NCBI GenBank assembly: GCA_027919835.1
Contig: JANVFP010000036.1
Span: 186,001 to 250,000 of the forward strand
Reading direction: 5' to 3'
From: Lentinula raphanica
Lineage: Eukaryota > Basidiomycota > Agaricomycetes > Agaricales > Omphalotaceae
Length of the DNA stretch: 64,000 bases
The stretch's first letter is position 1. Every line of letters begins with the position of its first letter. The position numbers and the translations under genes were made by a program. The notes under the pieces are model-generated. The model searched no databases and was not told where the DNA came from. It was given only the letters and a program-made list of their open reading frames with translations. This document shows, piece by piece, positions 11,925-21,924 of this stretch.

Positions 11925-12420
11925 CTTGAATAACATATCTATTGATCCTCCTCCCGTGGTTGAACGTGCGTTGCGTGAGAATGGTGAGCTCATATGTATC
12001 GTACTAAATCTTCCTAGCATCTTCGACGTTAATAAAGATTCTTTTGGATCTAGACATTACCGCGCGCGCGAACAAACTGGATCTCGCTGCTCGCCAAGCT
12101 CTCTCAATGATTACAAAGCCCAGCTTCTCTGCAGGGAGCCAGGAGCCTCAACTTTTCATGTTACACAAAGATGGAACTGCCAACTGAGTCTCCCTTTTAG
12201 AAGAGCTCCAGAGGCATTAAAAGAAGCTCCATTTTAACTGTGAGCTTGTGTTTTATTATATGACTTCCACGTCACGAATGATATCTAATGACTCTCTAAC
12301 TTGTCATTTCAGCCGTTCCTCTTTTTCCCTTTTCGCATATATTTGAAGACCTCGAGTATCTCCTTCCTCCTGAGGATGTTGTGATGTCTGGCGTGAACAG
12401 TTTGTTCACCAAATGATTGG
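11925..12420 (+). pseudogene. Degenerate duplicate of the helicase 3' end
   Basis: Between SDR copies 3 and 4 lie ordered remains of the upstream helicase. GTGGTTGAACGTGCGTTGCG (11956 on) matches the VVERALRENGEL exon at about 6154; a block near 12078 matches DLAARQ (about 6742); and a block at about 12320-12405 matches LFPHMFEDLEYLLPPDDVVM (about 6975-7045). Even flanking intron sequence (ATTGATCCTC) is recognisable. The exons between these blocks, with the helicase C-lobe core, are missing, and frames are broken. The order and strand match the parent gene. Confidence 0.82.
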
Positions 12421-12586
12421 ACTGGTGAGAGAGGAGAAAAGGAGGACTGTGTTGAGCTGGAATATCGAGACTCAAGCCAAAAAGTTGTTCCATGAGCTCA
12501 CAATGACATACATGTAAGAGATGAACATATAAGTTGTACTAACCTGCCTACAGAGTCATCATATCTGATTCATACGGCACACACCC

Positions 12587-13931
12587 ATGCCTGTTGTCCC
12601 AACTGGAAGTTTAGTGTTAGTCACTGGCGCCAATGGTTACATTGCTGCGTGGATTGTTCGTACTCTTTTGGAGAAGGGATATCGCGTCAGAGGCACTGTT
12701 CGAACAGAAGATAAAGGGCGAGGATTAGAGAAAATCTTCGAGAGGTTCGAGCAAATGTTTGAATTTGTGGTGGTACCGGATATCACAAAGGTCGTAAACC
12801 GTGTCGATATATGTCAATATGCGATGCTGATCATGATGGCACATCAGGACAATGCCTTTGACGATGCCGTGAAAGGCGTTGATGCTATTGCACATACAGC
12901 GTCACCAGTCAATCTTAACACAGAGGATCCTCAAGGTTTGTCTCCAATATCTAGCATCTTATTCTTGTCCCACTTAAGTCTACTGACATAGACCTCATTC
13001 GCCCTGCTGTCCATGGTACTGAGAGTATTCTCCAAAGTGCACTCCAAGACGGTTCGAAAGTACGACGGATTGTATACACTTCGTCCGCTGCAGCAGTCCT
13101 TGAATTGGGGCCGAAACCAAGAACGTTCACAGAAGAAGATTGGAACAATCAGTCCGTGGCGGAAGTGGAACGTGTTGGGAAAAATACCTCGCCGATAAAC
13201 AAATATCATGCAAGTAAGACATTAGCCGAGCGAGGTGTGTGTTTAAACGCTGGTATATCTTCAAACCCATATGATTTGATACTTCAGCCGCATGGAGTTT
13301 CATTGAAAATAACAAGGCTGTTATCAAGTGGGATCTTGTTGTCCTAAATCCTCCACTCGTATGTAACTCTATCCCAAGTTCTACAATTACTTCACATACG
13401 GCCAACTCTCAGGTATACGGTCCTATCACGCACGAAGTTTCTACGCCGTCTGCTCTCGGTCTCACTGCCGGACAATTTTATAATATAGTTGTCGACCACT
13501 CCGATGCAGGTGGAAAGACGCCGGAACAGTTACGAAGCACTGGGAATTGCTGGGTTGACGTTCGTGATCTCGCGGAAGCGCAGGTATTGGCTTTGCAAAA
13601 ACATGATGCGGCGAATGAAAGGGTGATTGTTAGTGCAGGAGCATTTGTGTGGCAGGAGTGGCGTAGGTTTCTCCTCATACTAAGTCCTTTAAACCAGAAC
13701 CTGATCTGAAAGGACTTGTTAGTTGATGTGGCCAACTCCCTCGCACCTACATATCTTCCTTCGCACGGTAACCTTCCGAAGGGCGTACCAATCACCAGTC
13801 CAGCCACAGAGATTGTTCACCAGATTCAATACGACACTTCCAAGGCTGATCGACTTTTGGGTATCAAATATCGCTCAAAAGAGGATTTAGTCAAAGACAC
13901 ATTTGCAGACTATGAAGCTCGTGGATGGTAA
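12587..13931 (+). CDS. Extended SDR NAD(P)-dependent reductase, copy 4 of 4
   Basis: Intact paralogue starting [20 protein letters not shown], with RIVYTSSAAAVLELGPKP, catalytic YHASK (Y-x3-K kept; Arg to His inside the motif), WDLVVLNPPLV, GPITHEVSTP, CWVDVRDLAEAQVLAL and C-terminus DYEARGW. The introns match those of copies 1 and 3. Its upstream region is unlike the promoter block shared by copies 1-3 and is formed by the helicase relic, so expression may differ. No lesion was found. Confidence 0.85.
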
Positions 13932-14950
13932 GCGCATAGTACATGTCTTATGATAAAGTAAAGTTCTTGCGTTTTCGAAGTTTCCAAAGTTTCGAGCTAC
14001 TCTAGCCTTATGAATCAAGCCGCTTTCTGACACTGTTGTACAATTACGGGTTGTATGTCGATCAACCAGTTCCAAAACGACACTATCCAAGCTTCGTTTG
14101 CCAGTGGGTATGTATCTAGCTTATGCCTCAAGCAGTGCTCACTGCTTATCCCACGACCTGCATCTTTCATCCGCAATCCGCAGAGACTGGAGAGTCGCTT
14201 CGGAACAAACGAATCGGAGTAGCCGGCGGTTGATCCACAATCGTTTCGTTCCGTTGCGTCGTTGGTGGTTGCAACAGGTTGCAACTTGCGTTGTCCTTTG
14301 GGAGCCTTTGGGCTCCAAACATTCAACAAACTCATTCTGCCGAGAAATTGAAAGGTGGAGTCTGGAGGGCGCTGGAGGTTTCATGAGTTTGATGGTTGTA
14401 AAGGTAGAAGCCACGTTTCTCCACTTACTGAGACTGGCTTTCGAAAATCGGAATATGTACTCTAGACTCTGAGTCCTCTCTCGTCTCAACCCGGAAACCT
14501 AACCATTTCGAACTAGATGATCAGGCTTTCGTGCAACAAATAACACGGTGGTTGTAAAACTGACATAAGTAGTTCATCATGTTGAAGAGAACCGTGTGTA
14601 TGCGGTATACAATCTGGATTCTGACGGGTAGCGGGTTGCAAACATGGACATATAGAAGTGGGGTATGTATATATTTTATGCTCCATGACCATCTTTGATT
14701 CCTTGCTTCATTAGGCTTCGTTCCGACTGGTTACTTATATGTGCACTTCCGTCTGAATAACCATCTTTTTCCCCTTTCTTTTTTCCATCACCATTACCAA
14801 CACCTCCAACCTCCCCCCTTTGGCACGATCAAGCTTTGCCAAGAATCTTCCTCCCTCTCAAACTTTTCTTACTGCTCAGCCGATAGGTCGAATATCTCAC
14901 CCCCGACACAAAACCGACCAGTGCAATACATCTACTCTTTCTATCCCACA
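13932..14950. other. Intergenic region, SDR array to Ser/Thr-rich gene
   Basis: No convincing gene on either strand; open frames here are short and overlap on opposite strands. A CT-rich leader typical of fungal 5'UTRs (about 14750-14950) precedes the next ATG. Confidence 0.5.
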
Positions 14951-15606
14951 ATGCATACTCTCGCGAAACTGCACCTCATCCTTGCATCTGCTGCTGCATT
15001 ACTGTCGGTGACGGCAGTTGCTCAAAATAGTTCGCAACCGGACGCGACGTAAGTAGATGGTTCACTTCTATGTCCTACAATTTTCCTGAATCCATAATCT
15101 CTTCCTATAGATCAAGCACCCCAGCGCTCGTCACCGCTACCTCCGTAGCTGTGGTCACTGCAGTCCAAACGTCGTTCATTACCGTCCCGGGCTCATCAAT
15201 CACGTCGACCGATTTGGTGACCACGGTCTCGCATCAACCTGGAAGTTCTGAGACAGTTACTGTGGTCACGGCACCATCTGTAACCATTTCGAGCGTCAAT
15301 GTGTCAAATGCGGGCAACGCCCCCACTTCCCTCGTCACTGCGTCCTTTCAGGCAAAATCTTCTTCCACCGTCTCTTTGACTGTTGCTTCAGCATTCGAAG
15401 GGGTGAATCCCGTGTCTTCAGGTTTCGTGATCACAGTCTCATCCTTCACTGGCGCCTCGGAAAGTACAACTGCATCATCTGGGACTGCATCTGCACTGGG
15501 CGCAGCGAGTAATGGTGCCGCTGATAGCTACTGCATTATCCCGCGCTTGAGCATCATGGTCGTTGCCCTATGTATGCTGTTAGGCGGTGCGATTATAGGG
15601 ATCTGA
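14951..15606 (+). CDS. Secreted Ser/Thr-rich, probable GPI-anchored cell-surface protein
   Basis: Two exons. Exon 1 (ATG 14951) codes for a signal peptide rich in Leu and Ala ending near SVTAVAQ. A short intron starts about 15049 (GTAAGTAGATGG) and ends at the CTATAG before 15112. Exon 2 is dominated by Ser, Thr, Val and Ala with many TV/SV pairs, consistent with O-mannosylated, extended cell-wall proteins. The C-terminus is a small-residue zone (SNGAADS) followed by a hydrophobic tail to the stop (MVVALCMLLGGAIIGI), as expected for a GPI-attachment signal. No catalytic domain is visible. The layout matches the gene at 35200-35866. A structural or adhesion role is likely. Confidence 0.8.
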
Positions 15607-16323
15607 ACGTTTCCACCTTCATGGGTTTTGGGGTGTACGTAGATCATCAGTGGGAAGGCGGATGCGATGCTCAAGGGAACTATTCATGATCCGAATGACG
15701 ACCTATGCCGTTCGATGGTCAGTCATTTCGTGGTGGTTCGATTGGTTTCAACCGAGGAGTGGCAATGATTGCCTTGTCTACGGGGATGAACTCGTACTAA
15801 CAAATTTCGCGATCTTACTATCCCCACCCGCCTTGCTCATTGTTTCCTCACGTATCTTGCTCTGTTCCTTCAATTCTCGTCGACGCTCTAATTTGCACTT
15901 GTAATCGTCTTGTACGCTCGCTTTCATTACTACATACTACCAGTTCGTTCACTCTGTCAACCCCATCTTTACCATTGTTCACTTGGTCCGATTTGACTAG
16001 CCAGGGTCTAGTATATCTAACGGAGTACATATTGTCCATAATCCACTCTCTTTAACGTTACTAGCACTGCAACAAGTCGAGCTTCGGCATTCCCATTCCA
16101 CATGGCCAAAACAACTGATGCCTCCCAAAAAGGCGACGAAAAAGCAGTTACATATCCAACATTCGATGCAACAACGAGCTGAGATAATATACACCGTTGT
16201 TTGATTGATACACTGGGATTGTATCTGACAGAAATTTGGCAATATATGTACAATACGGTCTGAGGTAAGACTGAAAAACTCCAACCGCGAACATGATTCG
16301 AGTGTCCATTCTCAAAATTTCAC
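15607..16323. other. Convergent intergenic region
   Basis: Lies between the ends of two convergent genes. It holds 3'UTR-like AT-rich sequence; no gene, repeat or RNA was recognised. Confidence 0.5.
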
Positions 16324-18120
16324 TTAGATCTCCGCCAACCACGCACCAACCACGCCCCACCATTTTTCTGTCTCATCTACCATAGGTAAGTGTCCAGCCC
16401 CTTCAATAACCTCGAGCTTGATTGGATCTCCACCATCGGATATGCGTTTCTCATTCCATGCGTCCCTCAACTTGCCCATTCCGCTTGGAACCTTTCCTCC
16501 TCCATCCAGACCACCAGCAACAAGTAACACCTTGGGCTCAGAAGAGTTGGTGGCATCAAGCAGAGATCGGTTCATGCCTATACCAGTTAGTAAATTATAG
16601 TCCTGTAGAGCAGATGCACCGAGGACGAATCCATCTAATGTTGTCGATGTGATCTGTGCGTGAAGGGCTTCAGACCGAGGTCGACGTCCGTTTATAGAAC
16701 TGATCTCTGTGCTCGTATGCGGCGAAGATAGAACTTGTCCGGGAGGGTACATCTCCGTTGAACATCTACTTGGTGCGGGGAACCATCTTGGCACCGTGAT
16801 GTCTGCCAATTTGCTCATTCCAGCCTGACCGCCTCCGTTTGACTTCACGAGTTCGATTCTCTCGTTCCAAGCGACCTTGTTCCCTTCCGGCGTTCGTGGC
16901 CCGGTATCGCACGAGACGACGGATTTGGAGAGGGAAGGGTACATCGCGGCGAAGGCGAGTGCAGCGGCACCGCCTTGGGATACGCCAATGACTGAATGGA
17001 CTCTGGGTTCTGAGTCGATAGTACTTCGTACAGAGGAAGAGGAAGGCAGGATGAGTGTTGATATGAGGAATGCGATGTCAGATGCAAGGATAGGGATCGT
17101 GCACTTAAAGCCGTTCTTATTCGAGCTAGACGGGACTGAAGATTGACCGTGTCCTCGTTGATCGTGTAACAGGACGTTGTAAGTTTTGTACTTTCCTAGA
17201 AAGAGCCCATCTGGAAGTACACCTTCCTTTCCAAGCGTCTCTACCTCCTTTGATCCATGCGGTCTTGGTGCCAGCATCTGAGTCAAAGCCCATTCCCACA
17301 TACCAACATCGGTGAGAAGGGAATTCGCACAAACAATCCAAGGAGCATCGGGATCCGTAACGTGAGTCTCAGCATAGATGAAATGACCTTCTTCGAAAAC
17401 CCCATTGGCTGGATCTACGGGTAGGGGTACCTTGAACGTAGACTTTGTTGCGGGCCAGGGTGGATGACAATCGGCCATCGCTGCGACGTCGAGGGAAACA
17501 AGAAAGCGAGAGACCATGTTGTAGGAGGCGACAATGGCCGCAGATTCGACCAGAAGGTCTTGTGTCAGAGATTCTGCATCATGAGCCTCGGATGAGATGG
17601 AGCTACGGAGAGCTTCTGCCAAGGTGAGGGTGACTTCTGGCGGGACTTTGACCGTAGAAGTTGAATGATGTGCAAAAGCTAGTGCTGCTGTTTGCAGAGG
17701 AGACAGTAATCCATTTCCGGATGGAGGAAGAGAAGAAGTGTCCCGAATGAGATATAGCTGTTCCGTTGTCAATCCTGCATCTCGAGCCACATGCTCGTGG
17801 TGGATCCATTCGAAGGCAGCATTGTTTATCGCTGCAACGCGCAAGATCTACAAGGATGCTTGCATACATCTCGCTGTTCATTTGGAACTGGAAAGGCATT
17901 TGTCGCTCACCATTAACTCTCTAACATCGGCATTCAGTCTTCCTTTGGTTCTGACAGCTCCTAGAAGGCTATTCCATCCTTCGGCGACAGGTGGAACATG
18001 CAGTAGCGTTCCATCTAGAGGAGTCAGGCCTCTTGCACCTCTTCGTTCTCGTATCTTATCAGCGATGGTCGATGTGCCCGCTGCAGGATATCGACCTGGA
18101 ACAAGACGTGAGGTTGGCAT
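16324..18120 (-). CDS. Fusion: carboxymuconolactone decarboxylase-like domain + 3-oxoadipate enol-lactonase
   Basis: Two main exons. Exon 1 (ATG at 18120, MPTSRLVPGRYP) has IRERRGARGLTPLD and HVPPVAEGWNSLLGAVR, the start of a CMD/AhpD-like domain. After an intron ending about 17845, exon 2 continues the CMD domain with FEWIHHEHVARDAGL (the E-x3-H-x3-A-x3-GL signature). It then runs without interruption into an alpha/beta hydrolase: NSLLTDVGMW, LLHDQRGHGQSSVP, nucleophile elbow GVSQGG, CDTGPRTPEG, acid in AGGLDGG and catalytic His in GAGHLPMVDE. NSL-x-TD-x2-MW and CDT-x-P are hallmarks of PcaD-type enol-lactonases in the beta-ketoadipate pathway for protocatechuate and other lignin aromatics. 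Bacterial PcaL has the same two activities in the opposite order. Length is about 580 residues. The fusion lies inside one open exon, so it is not a gene-model error. Confidence 0.85.
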
Positions 18121-18750
18121 TGGGTGGTTTGCAGGAAGACGAGGTGTGTGAGTGGCAGTATAATAGTAAGAGCAGAATCAGCAGATGAGAACTCCATGGC
18201 TCGAAGTATACCACGCTTCGTGGAATAGGCGCCCGAATCCTCCAGGCCCGGCGTTCCTTTATAGGGGAACTTTCTAGCAATACTATGGTCCGTAAGGCAG
18301 TTTAACCGGGGAGGGAAGTTATTTTGACCAAAAATGCTTGTTCTTGTGAGCTCAGAGCACTTCCTGCTCCTAAGTTTTTCTCAGTATACTCTTTGAGGCC
18401 TATTTAAGCTCATCATTAACTTGTTTCAGTATTTAGTCGCAGTTATTGCAAATGAGAGACAGAAAGTTGTTCAAAAAAAGGGCGTGATTTTCATCAAACC
18501 CTCAGGAACAGTATGAAGAGGAATACTTATACTGTAAAAAAATAGCATACATGAATCTTTACCATTCTTTAACCATGCTCTACAGTTCTTGAAGGGATCG
18601 GTTCTGATTTGAGTATATGGTGAGTGAAAGAAAGTGAGGTCTGCGTCGAGCGTGACAAAAGTGCAATGCCGGAAGGCGGCTATATCGGAGTTTGCCGCCT
18701 TCACATATTTGGTCGTGGGAGTCATTGCAAAAGCCACTGAAATTTATCCT
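18121..18750. other. Upstream region of the fusion gene
   Basis: No gene is supported. It holds the presumed promoter of the minus-strand CMD/enol-lactonase gene and AT-rich sequence up to a foldback element. Confidence 0.45.
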
Positions 18751-18759
18751 GCTCCGGTT

Positions 18760-19308
18760 CAGACTCCTTCCCATCCGCTCTTGCAGGTAAAAAAATTTTG
18801 AGAAAGAGTCGAGAGGTTACCTTATATAGCTTATCATACTCTATCTTATCTTATCCAAATCTTATCTGGTATCACGTGTGTTTTAAATTTTTTTACCTCG
18901 CAAGAGCGACTGGCATAAAATGTCTAAGCGCCGGATGGTCTTGTTTGGTTCCACTTTGTAGCGCTCATTATTTTTCACTCAACAATCCATTCATCGGCCA
19001 CAATGTGGTGAAGTAGCCATATTGGATGTAATATGTGTAATTAGATGTAGGGTAGCTACCCCCAAAACTGTGATAATGGGCATTGATGATATGGGCGCTA
19101 TAAAATTTGAATACTGGAACCAAACAAGACCATCCGGCGCTTAGACATTTTATGCCAGTCGCTCTTGCGAGGTAAAAAAATTTAAAACACACGTGATACC
19201 AGATAAGATTTGGATAAGATAAGATAGAGTATGATAAGCTATATAAGGTAACCTCTCGACTCTTTCTCAAAATTTTTTTACCTGCAAGAGCGGATGGGAA
19301 GGAGTCTG
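18760..19308. mobile_element. Foldback MITE with 194-bp inverted arms and 9-bp TSD
   Basis: The left arm 18760-18953 (starting CAGACTCCTTCCCATCCGCT) and the right arm 19115-19308 read as exact reverse complements of each other along their length. They flank a 161-bp unpaired spacer. The direct repeat GCTCCGGTT flanks the element (18751-18759 and 19309-19317), as a target duplication would. There is no transposase; open frames inside are arm repeats. A terminal CAG and an 8-9 bp duplication fit a hAT- or Mutator-like non-autonomous element. Perfect arms imply recent insertion or arm correction. Confidence 0.88.
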
Positions 19309-19753
19309 GCTCCGGTTCAGTGCCGAGCTGACATGCTTGCCATTGAGCGGCATTCAGGTGACATTGTGTGACCGACGCAGTCAAACTTCCCGCCTTTTCT
19401 CGGTCGTTGACCGACGCTATACTCTCGCCATCCAGCTCCTCAAGGGTTTGTGTACAGGGGTTCTAAAGGTCTAGCAACAAGCCTATCAACTTCGTTTTTT
19501 ATTCTGGTAGGTACAGCGAGCTCTATCAACAAAATCTCGAAAAAACAAACTACCTTACGGACCATAGTACAGTACTTCATCGCTTTAGGTATTCGACGTT
19601 CAACGTTCAGGACTTTGGTGTACAAAATACGTCTTTTGGATGAGGGAAAATCGACTTGAAACGTTCCCCACTGAGTGGCGGGCAATGAAAGACTGATGTT
19701 TGATAAAACATATATACGAAGGTGAAGTTACTGAACGAAAGGCGACCGGAAGG
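19309..19753. other. Spacer between the foldback element and RRP3
   Basis: Holds the second copy of the target duplication and the RRP3 3' region. No gene was recognised. Confidence 0.45.
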
Positions 19754-21340
19754 TCATCTACGCTTTCTTTTGAAAGGGTGCTTTGCCACTTCATCATCCT
19801 CTTCTCCATCACGATCAGCACTGAGGATGACCTTGCTCCGTTTACGACCGTCTTTCTTCGACAGCTGCTCTTCCCGCATCTGGTTCGAAGCAACTCTCCC
19901 TGCCTCGTCAACTCGCTCTCGGAGAAGGTCTAGTCCATCGAGATCATGAGGATACAGTTCCAGCTTATGTTCGAGGACGCGCTCCAGGCGTTGTATGAAT
20001 TCAACGTCGTACTGCGTAACCATCAGGATTGACTTTCCAGAGCGACCGGCACGAGCAGTACGTCCTACACGATGGATGTAATCTTTTGAATGTGTTGGAC
20101 AGTCATAGTTTATTACGACGTCCACTGTTGGGATGTCAAGACCACTAGCAGGCGCAGTTCATTCAGGAATCGGCAAAAGACCGTGCCTGGATCCTTACCG
20201 GCTGGCTAAATCAGTGGCGACAAGGACATTTGCACCATCACCTTTGAAACGGTTGAGGGCACCTGCAAAATTTTGAACCTACCTGGACATCGTGGTAAGA
20301 GTGCACGGTACCTAATCGCTGACTTTGGGATAGACCGCCGTGAAGAGGAACGGACTGAAAGCCAAGGAGGCGTAGCATGATCGCCAATCTGTGAGTATGG
20401 TGAAAGGGTGATGGAGTATCAGGTAAAAATCCGTACTTTTGACAATACTCTTTTGTGGAAACAAAAATTATGACTGAGTTTTGGTTGATAGAGTTCAGAA
20501 TGGAGATCAGTGTAACCTCTTTCTTGACTAGAGGACATAGAAGGTAATATTGAAGGAGCGAGGAGACTGTTTGATATCTGACCAAGTCAACTCCCTAACC
20601 CATGAAACAAGCTCATGAGACATACTTGGTAGATACTTGCACTTTCACAGGATTACGAAGATTGGCTCGTTGCAATTTTGCGACCTTGTCAGTTAGCGTA
20701 GCTGAAAAAAGATATGTCGTACGTTCGGTGGGGATATTCTTGAGAATTTCATCAATTGAGACGCCGAAGTCGGAGTCCAAGAGACGGTCTGCTTCGTCTA
20801 GAATCTGCAGGTCAAGACATATCAGTGAGGTTCGATCCAGTCAACATTCAGAAGTAAGCACAAACTCACCAAGAACTTGAGATTCCGCAAGCTGAAGCCC
20901 TTGGTGACCTTCAAATGATCCAGCAACCTTCCCGGTGTACCAACGACAACATGAGGCTTCTTAGCCAGCATGACTGCTTGAGTCACACGATCCTCATCTC
21001 CTCCCACAATGACAGTGGTTCGAACACCCATGGCTGATCCTAACGCATCGATTTGTGAAGAAATCTGGAAAGCCAGTTCTCTCGTGGGCGCCAGCACACA
21101 TGCAAACAAGCCTTGAGGAGTACTCCAGAGATGTTGCAGCATGGGTAATGCGAATGCAGCAGTTTTACCACTACCAGTGGGGGCAATGCCGATGATATCT
21201 CGTCCTTGGATTCCTGGAGGTATGCATTGTAGTTGGATTGGGGTTGGCTTTGAGAACCCCATATTCTGCACAGTCTCTAGTAGAGGCCCAGATAGCCCGA
21301 GGTCGGCAAAAGTCCGTGTGTCCTCCTCGTAGTCCTCCAT
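19754..21340 (-). CDS. RRP3: DEAD-box ATP-dependent rRNA helicase Rrp3 (DDX47 family)
   Basis: Start chosen at [15 protein letters not shown] (21338-21340), the methionine just before the conserved Q-motif region. Motifs in order: GFSKPTPIQ (Q motif), [10 protein letters not shown] (I), APTRELA (Ia), [10 protein letters not shown] (Ib), LDEADR (II, at an exon start about 20800), LFSAT (III), [11 protein letters not shown] (IV), a [13 protein letters not shown] segment (V) and [10 protein letters not shown] (VI). The tail is basic, ending KRKRR. Several short introns interrupt the C-lobe. The family is nucleolar and needed for pre-rRNA cleavage leading to 18S r[13 protein letters not shown] and the lysine-rich end fit Rrp3 better than other DEAD-box groups. 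No lesion was seen. Confidence 0.88.
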
Positions 21341-21924
21341 GTCGACGAGAAAAGTAAGTAGAGTTGATAGAAGATAAGATAAAAGTTGGCACAATGATTC
21401 CCACGAGGTGGTTCCCACGGCTGAGCGCTGAACTTCGGAGTCGGACTTCGAGTAGAAATTATGTACTTGGACTGAACTTATGTAGAGAGGTAAGAGGTGG
21501 TACGTCGTCTATGAAACACCCAAGATTGAGGGCTCATACATAGTCTTCAGAATGAGAATAGTAAGAGATAAAATTCAAGTTAGAATACAGTAAGTATGTA
21601 TCTGCCGAGAGTTCTGGAAATGTACAAAATGTAGCAAATGGAGAAGATAGGTTTAAACAGAGCGAAGGCAATTGGAGGAGGAAAAAAATAATGCGAAATG
21701 TACAAATGCATTGATGCCATGAGGATTTATAGATGGGCGACCTTCTGCCGGCAACTGAAGAGACCTTCCACACTCGCCGTAAAAATCCTCGTTTACAGAG
21801 CCCAGGCCACGATTTTCAGCCAGCTCTTGGGTACGTGCCCTTTCCAGGCCACCTAGTTTCTTCTCTACTCGAGGGTTGGTTTGAGGTGCCTGTTCAACAG
21901 CAGCGGTTGTTGCCTATTCCAAGG
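21341..21924. other. Intergenic region between two minus-strand genes
   Basis: Contains the RRP3 promoter side and the 3' end of the Myb gene. No gene, RNA or repeat was recognised. Confidence 0.45.
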
